A stretch of 64,000 nucleotides of DNA from Serripes groenlandicus (lineage: Eukaryota; Mollusca; Bivalvia; Cardiida; Cardiidae). The notes under the pieces were generated by a model. The model searched no databases. It saw nothing but the letters and a program-made list of their open reading frames with translations, and had not been told where the DNA came from. The position numbers were made by a program, and so were the translations under genes. Of the stretch, positions 10,919 to 20,894 are shown piece by piece (position 1 is the stretch's first letter; each line of letters begins with the position of its first letter). The stretch spans positions 61,391,062 through 61,455,061 of the forward strand of contig JASEVX010000007.1 of assembly GCA_031761405.1 (NCBI GenBank), read 5' to 3'.

Positions 10919-11128
10919 AGGAAAAAACAACAACAACAGTACTGCCATGAAGCATGGGTAACAAACAAAGTTCCAGGCTATGATATGAAATGTGCCTTGT
11001 ACCATGGCGCTCCGCCAGGACCTCCGCCAGTGAGGATTCAACCTTGGACGCAAAGTCCCCAAATCATCCCCGACGTTAACCCTTCGGCCACAGCAGATTA
11101 TGAAGACATTACCCACTTATCACTGTAA
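10919..11128 (+). CDS. Possible protein-coding exon (proline-rich, tyrosine motif)
   Basis: An open frame runs from about 10919 to TAA at 11126-11128. The peptide starts with a basic/Gln stretch (RKKQQQQ), has one Cys pair (YCHEAW, KCALYHG), a proline-rich part (APPGPPPVRIQPW) and ends in DYEDITHLSL, which looks like a cytoplasmic tail with a phosphorylatable Tyr. Base composition is richer in GC than its neighbours and no repeat family covers it. CT|GTAAGT at 11123-11130 is a perfect splice-donor consensus, so the exon may end at 11124 in phase 2 instead of at the stop. The 5' boundary is unsure: an in-frame stop lies at 10913, and candidate acceptor AGs are at 10920 and 10939. I do not recognise the gene. 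It could still be a chance ORF. Confidence 0.4.
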   Translation, partial: RKKQQQQYCHEAWVTNKVPGYDMKCALYHGAPPGPPPVRIQPWTQSPQIIPDVNPSATADYEDITHLSL

Positions 11129-11130
11129 GT

Positions 11131-11363
11131 TTAACCCCTTTCCCCTCATACGACAATTCTGCAGCAGACGACTTTGAACATATTTTGTCCAAAAAATAGA
11201 AAATCTCTATAATTGAATGGATAACCTATGACTAAAACTGGAAAACATTGTGGCAAAAGGAGAAATTGCTCGTTTTCAGCAATTTCTTTTTTTGTCACTA
11301 TGTTTTCAAAAAGCCGTCTGCTGCAGAGGCGTCAGAAAGCGTCTATATGTGGGAAAGGGTTAA
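11131..11363 (-). mobile_element. Family A MITE, full length
   Basis: TTAA at 11131 and 11360. Ends CCCCTTTCCCCTCATACGAC and TATATGTGGGAAAGGG. Central palindrome GAAATTGCTCGTTTTCAGCAATTTC. It lies 2 bp after the putative exon's TAAGT. Confidence 0.9.
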
Positions 11364-11621
11364 CTGTTCTAAGTGACACATGCATGGTAAAGTAATCAAT
11401 CCGTTCCTTCAATCCGTTCCTTCTATACGCAACTGTCAACAGCATTTACCTATTATTCAGTAATTATGAACACTGTTAACTAAGATGATCATGCAAAGCA
11501 AAGCAGACCCAATACATACAAACGTGTATGAAAGGACTAATCAAAAGTTGAGCATTTTAACAATAGATTTTGGAATTTAGGAGAATAATGGATAGAATAC
11601 ACCTGCAATCTTGCAGTCATC

Positions 11622-11833
11622 TTAACTCTTTCAGCGCCAAAGGCAATATTGAGCTTTGTGCAAACAATACAGATTCAGGTGAGGCAGCTCGTACGAGCTG
11701 TCTCACCTGAAATCTGCATTGTTTGGCTGTAAGTTATAAAGATATTCCAAAAATCCTATAACATGAAAATAGTTTCGTCCGAGTTTGAACATGGAAGAGT
11801 CTACTTTAAACAATTCGGCGCTGAAAGAGTTAA
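11622..11833 (+). mobile_element. Family B MITE, full length with TTAA flanks
   Basis: TTAA at 11622 and 11830. Ends CTCTTTCAGCGCCAAAGGC and AATTCGGCGCTGAAAGAG. Centre GGCAGCTCGTACGAGCTGTC. A clean reference copy for the family. Confidence 0.92.
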
Positions 11834-11871
11834 CCCTTTTCCTTATTCATACCTGCCACTGCTTCCAACAC

Positions 11872-12190
11872 ACTTGATTGATTGGCATTAAACGGCGCTT
11901 TCAACATTTTAACAGTCCTATCACGTCGGCCATTTCACCTTCCCAAATATGTCCTGGCTTTTTCACACCAATACTTCAAATGATAGTATTTCCTAGCAAC
12001 TGGCTTCTTTTCCGCATACGCCTTTTATTAGTCCACTGGCGGATTTGACAGGAGCAATAATGATTGTCGCAATTACTTTTGTCAAACATAAGAAAGTATG
12101 TTGGTCGAGGTGGTTGGTGTTCGAATTCAAAACCGATTGATTGAAAACCTGCGCCGCTACCGACAGAGCTACTTTAAATCGGCTCGTGAT
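11872..12190 (-). mobile_element. S1 SINE, diverged, reverse
   Basis: Starts with the complement of the tail (GATTGATTGGCATTAAACGG), passes through CTTTTTCACACCAATAC and CAACTGGCTTCTTTTCCGC, and ends in the tRNA head (TGGTGTTCGAATTC ... CGCTACCGACAGAGCTA). Substitutions throughout mark it as old. Confidence 0.8.
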
Positions 12191-12254
12191 GCATTACAAG
12201 TTGTGGCTATTATTAAAAGATGATTTTTTGTGTAAGAATTTCTTAACAGGAATT

Positions 12255-12772
12255 GAACAATAGGGACAATAATTGGATGGCACATATATGCACTTTAACA
12301 TTTGTCCTCCATTGTTCACATATTTTATTCCAAGAATGTACATATAAAGCATGATAAGGAATTATTGTTAAAAGTTACGTAGAACAGGGTTAACAGTAGC
12401 TAACACTTTTCTATATAGAGACGCTTTCTGGAACCTCTGTAACAGACAGACGACCTTTGAAAACATTATGGCCAAAGAAGAAATTGCTCATGATGAGCAA
12501 TTTCTCCTTTTGCAACAATGTTTTCAGCTCAATAATTATACTTCTAGTTATATTGTGTCATATAATAGCATGGATCTTTATAAAGTCGACTGCGACTGAT
12601 GTTGTTGTATGCGGGAAAGGTTTAAGAGTTAACATATTCCCAATTTCCAGGTCTAATATATAAGCACAAAGGGACGTTGGTCTCCTATTGTTCACATGTT
12701 TTGATTCAACATGTACATAGATAACATGATAAGGACATATTGTTGAAAGTCCCATACTACAGGATAAGGGTT
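12255..12772. repeat. Direct ~140-bp repeats flanking an A element
   Basis: 12255-12402 and 12628-12772 share ATTGTTCACAT, AACATGTACAT, GCATGATAAGGA / ACATGATAAGGA, ATTGTT(G/A)AAAGT and AGGGTTAACA in order. A family A copy lies between them. A shorter third start (TTAACATTTGTCCCCAATTCCCAGG, ~12771) follows. Confidence 0.6.
12409..12625 (+). mobile_element. Family A MITE, diverged
   Basis: GAGACGCTTTCTGGAACCTC at left, central GAAATTGCTCATGATGAGCAATTTC, right AAAGTCGACTGCGACTGATG and ATGCGGGAAAGGTTTAA. Confidence 0.75.
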
Positions 12773-13685
12773 AACATTTGTCCCCAATTCCCAGGTAAAT
12801 GTAAGCACTAAGGGTGGATACTGTTTCGGGGGGCACGTGGAACTAGGTAACACCTTCATCATCCTTGGGAATCCATGACGACGATTTTTTGTTGTCCCAT
12901 ACTGTTCTACATTAAATAAGCCTATTCCTGAGACAAAGGCACTACTACTGGCGCTTGTGACCACTGCATATCTAGATCAAGATTTACACCAATTCCCATA
13001 TTATTTATCGATGCTTGTTATATGATTCACTTTTGCCAAAATCTGTAGATTCTGATAAGATGCGGTTGATGTACAGACTGATCTACCAAAAATGCCAACG
13101 TGTACCTTTTCCAACGGGCTGGTTTATATCATCATCTGGTTTACATAACGCTCAGTTTACAGGTACCTGGGCTTCTAGGAGGGATGACACTGTACTGGTT
13201 TTCGTCCCAATAATATATATACAACCCAACCTCTATTTAAAGACCACACATCGACGATAACAATCTGGTCTTTGTTTAAAGTTGGTCTTTAATTACAGGG
13301 TCATTTATGCAGAAAATGAGTAATTGGGAAATTTAAAAAAAGAGCGTGCTTGCTATAGACAGGGAATTGCTCAACAAAGGTTGTCTTTAGCACAGGTTTG
13401 ACTGTACTCAATATATGTCCTTGGTGTGGGTACTCGTAATATCGTCAGCAAGAGGATTGTTACGGTTCAGAGGTCAGACCTACGATTTTTAATCATATGA
13501 AATAGACTCCTTTCCCTAGGTCCCTATTCACCATCCAGTTTTAACTAATAATAATTCTAAATTTGAAGAATATTCTTAAAGTTCAAAGAAATATAATTTG
13601 TAATTGAACTAACCATACTTTAAGCGTTTTGGCAATCTCATTAAAATCTTCTCCTATTAACGCTACGCATAGGTCAGATCGTGTA
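12773..13685. other. Unassigned DNA
   Basis: No repeat family or convincing gene. The 81-codon plus ORF at 13015-13260 has no domain I recognise and lacks coding-like composition. Confidence 0.45.
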
Positions 13686-13827
13686 CTTTAGTCAGATTGG
13701 CGTTTTGGTTACAGGTACGCTCTATAAGTATGACTTGACATACATCATGAATCAATGTAGGACACACAAAAACAACGTTATAGAATACCAAGTACACGTT
13801 TTTGTCATTCTGTAGATTTTCCTGGGA

Positions 13828-14284
13828 TTAACCATTTCCCACATACAGACGCTTTCTGACGCCTCTGCAGCAGACGACTTATAAAAAACCTTTTGTCTAA
13901 ATGGAAAATTGCTCATAAAGAACTTTTTCTCCGTCTTTTGTCACTATGTTTTCAGCTTTATACAAATAGTGTTTTACATTTATAGAGAGTTACCATAGTT
14001 TTGAATTAATGTCGTTAACCCTTTCCCTCATATAGACGCTTTCTGACGCTTCTGCAGCAGACGACTATTTGAAAACATAGTGACAAAAGAAGAAATTGCT
14101 CAAAACGAGCAATTTCTCCTTTTTGCCACAAGGTTTTCCACTTTTAGTCATAGGTTATCCATTCAATTATAGAGAGTTTCTATTTTTTGACAAAATATGT
14201 TCAAAGTCGTCTGCTGCAGAATTGTTGTATGGGGGAAATAGTTAAAGTCGTCTGCTGCAGATGTGTTGCATGTGAGAGGCTTAA
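13828..14284 (+). mobile_element. Family A MITE interrupted by another A
   Basis: TTAACCATTTCCCACATAC at left. It breaks at the TTAA of 14015 and resumes after 14245 with GTCGTCTGCTGCAGATGTG, ending TGTGAGAGGCTTAA at 14284. Removing the inner copy restores one A element. Confidence 0.88.
14015..14245 (+). mobile_element. Family A MITE nested in an older A
   Basis: TTAA at 14015-14018 and 14242-14245. Ends CCCTTTCCCTCATATAGACG and TGTATGGGGGAAATAG. Inner palindrome AGAAATTGCTCAAAACGAGC is intact. Less diverged than its host. Confidence 0.92.
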
Positions 14285-14292
14285 GCCATATG

Positions 14293-14505
14293 TTTAACCC
14301 ATTCCCTGCCAAATGCAATTTAAGGCTTTTGCAAACAATACAGATAAAGTGGGACAGCTCGTAAGGAGCTCTCTGTCCTGAAATCTGCATTGTTTGCCAC
14401 GTAGACATTATATTTTATCAAAATGCCCAATTGACGATAAATGGAGAGGTCGAATTATCAACATCGCAATGTCGACTTTGTGAAATTCGGCAGCGAAATA
14501 ATTAA
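14293..14505 (+). mobile_element. Family B MITE, decayed
   Basis: TTAACCCATTCCCTGCCAAATGC at left is a blend of A-like and B-like ends. The centre GGACAGCTCGTAAGGAGCT and the right AATTCGGCAGCGAAATAATTAA are B-type. Confidence 0.7.
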
Positions 14506-14624
14506 TTTAACAAGTGTTAAATGTTCAGGGCGTCTATTCACAGACCATTATATCAACTTATTCTAATGCTTAATTGAAAATGTATTTTATACATTATAAA
14601 TTTAGAATAACAGTTATAATTGAT

Positions 14625-14800
14625 ATAGCCTTTTCCCAAATATAACACATAAGTCTGCAGCTGACGACTTCAAAACATGGAGGCAAACAGTTGAAACTCT
14701 CTATAAAAAAAAGTGTAATATCTGAATAGAGTTGATAACATTTCGGCAAATGGAGAAACTATTCATTATGGAGCCATTTACAAAGTGTGCTACTTTGTAC
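14625..14800 (+). mobile_element. Family A remnant
   Basis: CTTTTCCCAAATATAACAC, CTGCAGCTGACGACTTC and GGCAAATGGAGAAACTATTC in the right order. Right terminus absent. Confidence 0.5.
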
Positions 14801-15277
14801 GTTTAGAATAATAATAATAAGAATGGTAATTACGTTTGGTCGGTAAAGCCGGACCATGGGTCCAATTCCACCAACATTATTTAGCGTCAAGAAATACTTC
14901 TAAGTTTTTAAGTAAGTTTGTGAAATCGGACTCTGATATTATTAATTAATAATTAATTAATCCCAAGAAAATCTACATAATGACAATAACGTGTACATGC
15001 ATTCCATAACGCAGATGGAATTATGGATTGGTTGGTGAATCCGGACCCTGAAAGTATTAATCCCAGGAAAATCTACAGAATGACAAAAACGTGTACTTGG
15101 TGTTCCATAACGTAGTTTTTGTGTGTCCTACATTGCATACTGATGTATGTCATGTCATACTTATAGAACGCACTTTTAACCAAAACGCCTTACAGTATGT
15201 CAACTCAAAGTTGCCACGACCGTGGGCCATTGTTTCGGCTCCGACGATATTTTTTGCGACGTTGTTGGCATGTAATA

Positions 15278-15755
15278 TTGATTGATTGATTGATTGGCGC
15301 TTAACGCCGTTGTGAATAATTTTACTGTCATATGAGAGCGGACAAAACACCCGCCCATGTGTTTCTTTGCTGTATCATACCTGTACTCCACACCAAAAGT
15401 CTTGTGATGCAACGGACTGCTTTTTCACATAGACTGTTAGCCCATTGGTAGCGACGCGGGCTGTCAATCCAGGGGTTGTCAGTTCGAAACCCGGCTCGGC
15501 CAACTTTCTTTCCGACGATTGACAAAAGTCAATGCGACATGCGTCATTCGTCTTCCACCAATAGGCTAAGTCTATGTAAAAAAAAGCAGCCAGTTGCTTG
15601 GGAAGATTGTTGTGTGGAGTACTGATGTGAGAAAACCAGGAAATGCATGAGTAGGAGAACTGGCCGCCGTGATATAACTGAGAAATTGTTAAAAATGGCG
15701 TTAAACCCCAATCAATCAATTAGCCCATTGGTGGAAGACGAATCATATTTGGGAA
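15278..15755 (-). mobile_element. S1 SINE (reverse) interrupted by a second S1
   Basis: Tail complement TTGATTGATTGATTGATTGG at 15278, then CACCCGCCCATGTG, CTGCTTTTTCACATAGACTG, ending at TTAGCCCATTGGT (15449). It resumes after 15732 with GGAAGACGAAT and is cut off there. Confidence 0.85.
15450..15719 (+). mobile_element. S1 SINE, 5'-truncated, nested
   Basis: Starts at AGCGACGCGGGCTGTCAATC (the first ~15-20 bases of the tRNA head are missing) and runs to GGCGTTAAACCCCAATCAATCAA. Flanked by a perfect 13-bp duplication, TTAGCCCATTGGT, at 15437-15449 and 15720-15732. Confidence 0.93.
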
Positions 15756-15759
15756 CATA

Positions 15760-16008
15760 TCGAGGGCTTGGCGTGAAACAGTTGTAACTAAAATTTGTAT
15801 TTTTTTAACAAGTTTAATCACCTCGCCATGAAGTTTTTTATAAGCGTTGAATCATTTTCCTTGGTAAACAATGAAAATTAAGGCGCCATTGCTCGTTCTG
15901 AGCAATGGCACCTAAATTTGCATTCTTTACAAATGGGTCAAAATTGCCACTAAACCAGGTTTACAAAATAGGTTTTTAGTTACAGCCGTTTCACGCCAAG
16001 CCCTCGAT
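15760..16008. mobile_element. Family G MITE, copy 1
   Basis: TA-flanked. Ends TCGAGGGCTTGGCGTGAAAC and the complement CGTTTCACGCCAAGCCCTCGA, i.e. inverted repeats of ~25 bp. Central palindrome AGGCGCCATTGCTCGTTCTG / CAGAGCAATGGCACCT. TA targets suggest a Tc1/mariner-type donor; inference only. Confidence 0.85.
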
Positions 16009-16227
16009 ATAAGAGATACTCTAAAGCTTGTTTCTTTGATGTCGTGTACAAGAAGTCGGCCATATCAAGGAGAAAGGGTTAATGCATCAATATTCTGGTT
16101 AATTACGCCTTGTAATTATTACTATCATGATACTCTACCTAATTGGTCGTTATAATCTTCATAATCAGAGATGCATCAAAGCTCGAGTACACACAGGGAG
16201 CTCTTTTAACCCCCTCTCCACTGGATA

Positions 16228-16477
16228 TCGAGGGCTTGGCGTAAAACGGTTGTAACTAAAATTGGTATTTTTTTTTACCAAGGTTAATCACCTCGCCATA
16301 AAGTCTTTATAAGCGTTGAATAATTTTTCTTGGTAAACAATGGAAATTTAGGTGCCATTGCTCGTTCTGAGCAATGGCACCTAAATTTGCATTGTTTACA
16401 AAGGGTTCAAAATTGCCCCTAAACCAGTGTTTTCAAAATAGGTTTTTAGTTACAACTGTTTCACGCCAAGCCCTCGA
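16228..16477. mobile_element. Family G MITE, copy 2
   Basis: Same ends as copy 1 and same orientation, 220 bp downstream, TA on both sides. Central hairpin AATTTAGGTGCCATTGCTCG / GAGCAATGGCACCTAAATT. Confidence 0.87.
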
Positions 16478-16489
16478 TATAAAATACAT

Positions 16490-17300
16490 TCGAGCATTGC
16501 CATGAGAAAGCAACCCTACATGTATCTTGAGCCTTATGATGCACTTGATTTTATTTACCCTCGCCATGCAGAGTTTACTATTTGGCGAGGATGTGAATAT
16601 GTACACGTTTGCATTTATACCCACAAAGTTTGATCAAGATCTACACTGTTCACATATACTTGAACTAATACAAGGTTGTTTGAATATCGTCAAGGTTAGA
16701 TTTGAGAACTTTGTTGGCAAACGGAGATATTGTTCCATATGTGTATTACGTTTCTGTTTCTTGTTTTACGCAATAGTTTTACTTTTCCTTTAATGCTTTT
16801 TACCGAATTCATCTGCTAGAGGGGCGTCAAATGTATTACATACCTGTGAAATTACTTCACTGTCTTTAAAGGTCGGCGCGTCAGTTCTTCAAAAAACTCT
16901 CTGTACTTCCATTATATGTCTTCCATCATACTGCAACTTTTCTGAGAGAAAGGACATCGAAGTTAAAATCAACCGTATCTGGATATCGGACTTCCATAAG
17001 ATGCGTTCTTTGAATTTGGAATGGTCCATTTAACTCTCACGAGGATGAAGATGTAAAAGCGCGGGAATTTACCGCGTAATTTCCCTATAACAAGAGACCG
17101 GAATTCCTTTGATGTATAGTTGTACACGTTGTACGGGTTTTCCCGGGGATAACATATCACTTTTCCCTGCTAAATATCCCTGTTACTATAAATAAACTCT
17201 CCGGATTCTGCAAGAAGTTATTTGCACAAACATACTATGTAACAATACGTTCTGGTGTAGTTTGTTACACACTGTTCCTCCCTTAATTCAAAGGTACACT
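16490..17300. other. Unassigned DNA
   Basis: No repeat match seen. An 88-codon plus ORF (16527-16793) and a 63-codon minus ORF (16969-17160) have no recognisable domain. Confidence 0.45.
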
Positions 17301-17305
17301 CCGGT

Positions 17306-17538
17306 GTAACTCTTTCCCACTTGAAGACGCATCTGCAGCAGACGACTTTTGAAAAACATTGTGACAAAAGGAGAAATTGCTCAAATCGAGCAATTTCACC
17401 TTTCGCCGCAATTTTTTTTTTTTTTTTTTTCAGTTTTTTTTATACATTGAAATCATTTATAGAGATTTTGTCCATGTTCTTGTGTGATTATTTTCGGAGT
17501 CGTCTGCTGCGGATTTGTTGTATGTGGGAAAATGTTAA
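17306..17538 (+). mobile_element. Family A MITE
   Basis: TAACTCTTTCCCACTTGAAGACG at left, central GAAATTGCTCAAATCGAGCAATTTC, an expanded T run (17408-17430), right GTCGTCTGCTGCGGATTTG and ATGTGGGAAAATGTTAA. Confidence 0.85.
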
Positions 17539-17736
17539 CACTGTTTGTATGTAATGGCGTTCAACCGCACACTGTTTTCAGATCTTTCACTGGCAAATAT
17601 CTTTGAATTACTTCATTTTTCTACATTTGCTTTCAATTATGCACTTTTCAATTTCAAGGGTTTAACATGTGAATAGTGAATATATTTTCAAATAGCAGAC
17701 TACACAATGTATTGCATATCAGCGCATAATTTCCAA

Positions 17737-17935
17737 AATTAGACTTTTCCACGTTCAAAGTCGGGCCACGCCATTTCGCATACAATACTAGTTTTAAAAT
17801 AGGTTAATAACTACTAACAGGCAAATAAAGCTGAATTCAGGTGGTGAGTTAGCACGGTACAATCTGACTCACCTGAATCTATATTGTTTGCAAACAATTC
17901 CTCAACATTGCCATAGGCGTTATTAAGATTAACCC
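17737..17935 (-). mobile_element. Family B MITE, decayed
   Basis: TTTTCCACGTTCAAAGTCGGG, GAATTCAGGTGGTGAGTTAGC, CTGACTCACCTGAATC and TCAACATTGCCATAGGCG follow B in reverse. Confidence 0.65.
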
Positions 17936-18383
17936 TTTCCCACCTCAAAACGAGCAATTTCTCCTTTTGCCACAATATTTTCATTTTTTTTTTCCAGTAA
18001 TTATACCTAAAATTATAGAGGTTTTCCATTATTTTTTAGAAGACAATTTCAAAGTCGCCTGCTGCAGATTTGCTGTATGTGGGAAAAGTGGTTAATGCCA
18101 CTAACAGCAGAACCTCTGGGACATCGCAGTAGCAATCCTTCCCACCTATATACGTATTTTAACGCATCTGCAGCAGACGACTTTTGAAACCATTTTGACA
18201 AAAGGAGAAATTGCTCAAAACGAGCAATTTCTCCTTTTGCCACAATGTTTTCATTTTTTTCCCCCAATATTTTCCATATTTTTGAAAAGACAATTCCAAG
18301 GTCGCCTGCTGCAGATTTGCTGTATGTGGGAAAAGTGGTTAATGCCAGTAACAGCAGATCCTTTGGGACATCGCAGTAGCAAT
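17935..18383 (+). repeat. Tandem duplication of an A element, ~247-bp period
   Basis: Two successive A-type units, each ending GCTGTATGTGGGAAAAGTGG followed by the same non-MITE flank (AACAGCAGA.CCT.TGGGACATCGCAGTAGCAATC). Since the unique flank is duplicated too, this is a local tandem duplication and not two insertions. The first unit has lost its left end. Confidence 0.85.
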
Positions 18384-18526
18384 CTGAATAACAATGTCAA
18401 GTCACTACGGTAATTACTTCTACGGTATCTAGTTAACAATATCACAAAAGTTAATTAGGTTTATTTCTCAAACTTAACAACATGGCGTTCCATCGAAGAC
18501 GGAGAATGACCTTTTAAAGCCCTGAA

Positions 18527-18756
18527 CGCTTTCCCCTCATATAGACGCTTGCTGACGCCTCTGCAGCAGACGTTTTTTTTTTTTTAAACATAGTGACAAA
18601 AGAAGAAATTGCTCAAAACGAGCAATTTCTCCATTTGCCACAATGTTTACCACTTTTAGTCATAGGTTATCCATTCAATTATAGAGATTTTCTATTTTTT
18701 GACAAAATATGTTCAAAGTCGTCTGTTGCAGAATTGTCGTATGAGGGAAAGGGTTA
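18527..18756 (+). mobile_element. Family A MITE
   Basis: CGCTTTCCCCTCATATAGACG, T run at 18570, AGAAATTGCTCAAAACGAGC, right GTCGTCTGTTGCAGAATTG and ATGAGGGAAAGGGTTAA. Confidence 0.88.
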
Positions 18757-19597
18757 ACGCTTTCCCCTACACTCATACCTCTACACAGTGATTTTTTTTT
18801 TTTGAACATTGTCGGGAAATAAGAATCCTTTGTTTCCTGTTCCCTCAATATTTCCTACTCGTTGGTTAAAATTAGGTATTTTTTCAAACATATGTTACGA
18901 TGTGTTTTCAAAGAAGACGATAAATAACATCATGTTAAAGTAAACGGAGGTCCACTGGTGCATAAGTACGCAACTCGACGAATCTTCGTTTTCATAAATA
19001 TACCGTGTATTGTTCGACTGATACTTGAACTTTGAGATTATTAATTTATTTTACACGTTAACATTTGAAGTACAATATCACCAACTTATAAACTTACGTA
19101 ATGAGGATAATTTGAACCACGCGACAAAATACGTAATACATTTACAAAATATTAATTGTAAAACGTTGTCGTTCGCTCGAAGAAAAACCCGGATTCACAT
19201 CGAATATCCGGCAAAGTCCGGTAAAAATGAACCCCCCTTTATTGTTATGGCAAATGTTAAAATGATTGTTTGGTTGTATTGTAAGCTCTTTTTCAATGTT
19301 ATTGTTTTAAGTTTACTGCTCTGTCATCGCCCGATCATTATTAAAGGTCAAATTTAAAACAATAGCATTTCTTCTTAATAAAACCTACTTTCAATTTGTT
19401 ATCTTCATAATCGAAATAAATACAATGCTCTCAATGATTTTCGGGAAAAATTGCGCATCATTTTCTTTTCTTTCTCTCGACGACAACAAACTACTTTAAT
19501 ATGACAAGATTTCCTGTTTACTTAAGAGCTTGTTTTTTTTGTATAGGTCCTTTTGAAGTAGCTGATGGAGGCCGGACGTTTAATTGGGACAGAGAGA
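18757..19597. other. Unassigned DNA with one 110-codon ORF
   Basis: The plus ORF 19025-19357 has a hydrophobic C-terminal stretch (residues ~75-105) but no domain I recognise. AT-rich surroundings and lack of splice or promoter signals make coding unlikely. Confidence 0.35.
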
Positions 19598-19707
19598 TTG
19601 ATTGACTTTTGTCAAACGTCGAAAAGAATGTTGGCCGAGCTGGTATTCGAACTCACATCCCCTGGATTAACAGCCTACGTCGCTTCCGACTGAGTTACCG
19701 GGAATCG
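19598..19707 (-). mobile_element. S1 SINE head, reverse
   Basis: ATTGACTTTTGTCAAACGTCG, GGCCGAGCTGGTATTCGAAC, CCGACTGAGTTACCGGGAA. Only the tRNA-derived part and the start of the body remain. Confidence 0.8.
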
Positions 19708-19715
19708 GCGTACTT

Positions 19716-20890
19716 ACAGAGATAAACATTTGCGTAACTGCAACAACCCTGCTTGCTCATTTGTCTCGAACTTATCACCATCATTCATGCTTCGCAACAT
19801 TTGATGAATAAATGTCTACGTGGAGCGACAACGTAAGTTAAGATCAGAAAGCAATGTTTCCTGAGGTTGATCATGGTCTTACTGACTGGCAAAGGTTGTG
19901 TCAATGCCTTCATATCAATTATGATTTTCTGTTCATACGAGTTCAACAACAACAAAAACGACTTATCGAATGAACTTTAATGCATTATCGGAACAGGACA
20001 ATACCCACTATCTATGGATGAGACATTTTTCCTCTATGCACTGTCTCTTAATCTCTATTAGATGTTCTTGTTTGGATATCGTAAATAAGAAAAAGCGTTT
20101 AGCGTAGTTTAGAGGCCATTGAACCACTTATTTACCCTTTCCCTGTTACACTAGTGAAGACCCAGATCAGACGGACGGTGCCCTGTGCAGTTTAATCCGG
20201 ACCATCATTGTTCACATCCTAGCCATCAACGTATCCTTGAATTTCCTAGAAGAAAAGTTTATATTAAAAAGCCCGACTCTTAAGTGAAGAGTGCAGTACG
20301 AATGTACTTTCAATTAGAGCGACGCTTTGCGGTAACTAACCATAATATATTTGCGAACTTTGTAGACTAAGATCAGCGATTACATCCGCGCTGTCTGATC
20401 TGTCTCTGTACCTTTCGTCAATTGGTCATAGAAATATTCAGACAACATCTGTAATGTAGCATCCATTTGGATTGGACCTTTTTCCACACCTGTAATACTT
20501 ACGTTAATGTTGGTTTTTGCAGAGCTCCACTTATGTATTTAAAAGCTATGGTAGGATTGCTAACGCTGAAGTGCTTATTCAGATTGATTTAAATCTTCGC
20601 TTGCATCAGAGTCGTAAAGGTTTTCTCATGACGTAGTTCGGTTTAGTTTTATCCTGAACATGACATTCAGCCATTATATCAGCAAAAAAGAAGAGGGAAA
20701 TACAAACGCATTTTGATTGGTCAATGTTATTTATACAAACCCGGAAGAGTGTGTTGTTTGGATCAAAGTACCACGAATACTCGTCACTTTGTTGTCTACA
20801 TCGAAGCACTAGAAGTACTTACAACAGTACAAAGGGCAGCCGATTGCTTTTCCTAGTAACGAGTAAGTGGTACGTAAGTTACTCTACCAC
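19716..20890. other. Unassigned DNA
   Basis: No repeat family or gene recognised. Short ORFs at 20606-20809 (minus) and 20724-20957 (plus) overlap each other and enter the minisatellite. Confidence 0.45.
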
Positions 20891-20894
20891 ACAT

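Larger units (their letters stand above)
13690..15190. repeat. Inverted repeat, ~140-bp arms
   Basis: The left arm 13690-13830 runs GGCGTTTTGGTTACAGG to ATTTTCCTGGGATTA. The right arm 15058-15190 runs TTAATCCCAGGAAAATCTAC to TTTTAACCAAAACGCC in the complementary order. Nested A and B copies fill the inside. A direct partial copy of the right arm also lies at about 14940-15030. Could be a fold-back element whose interior was replaced by MITEs. Confidence 0.7.
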
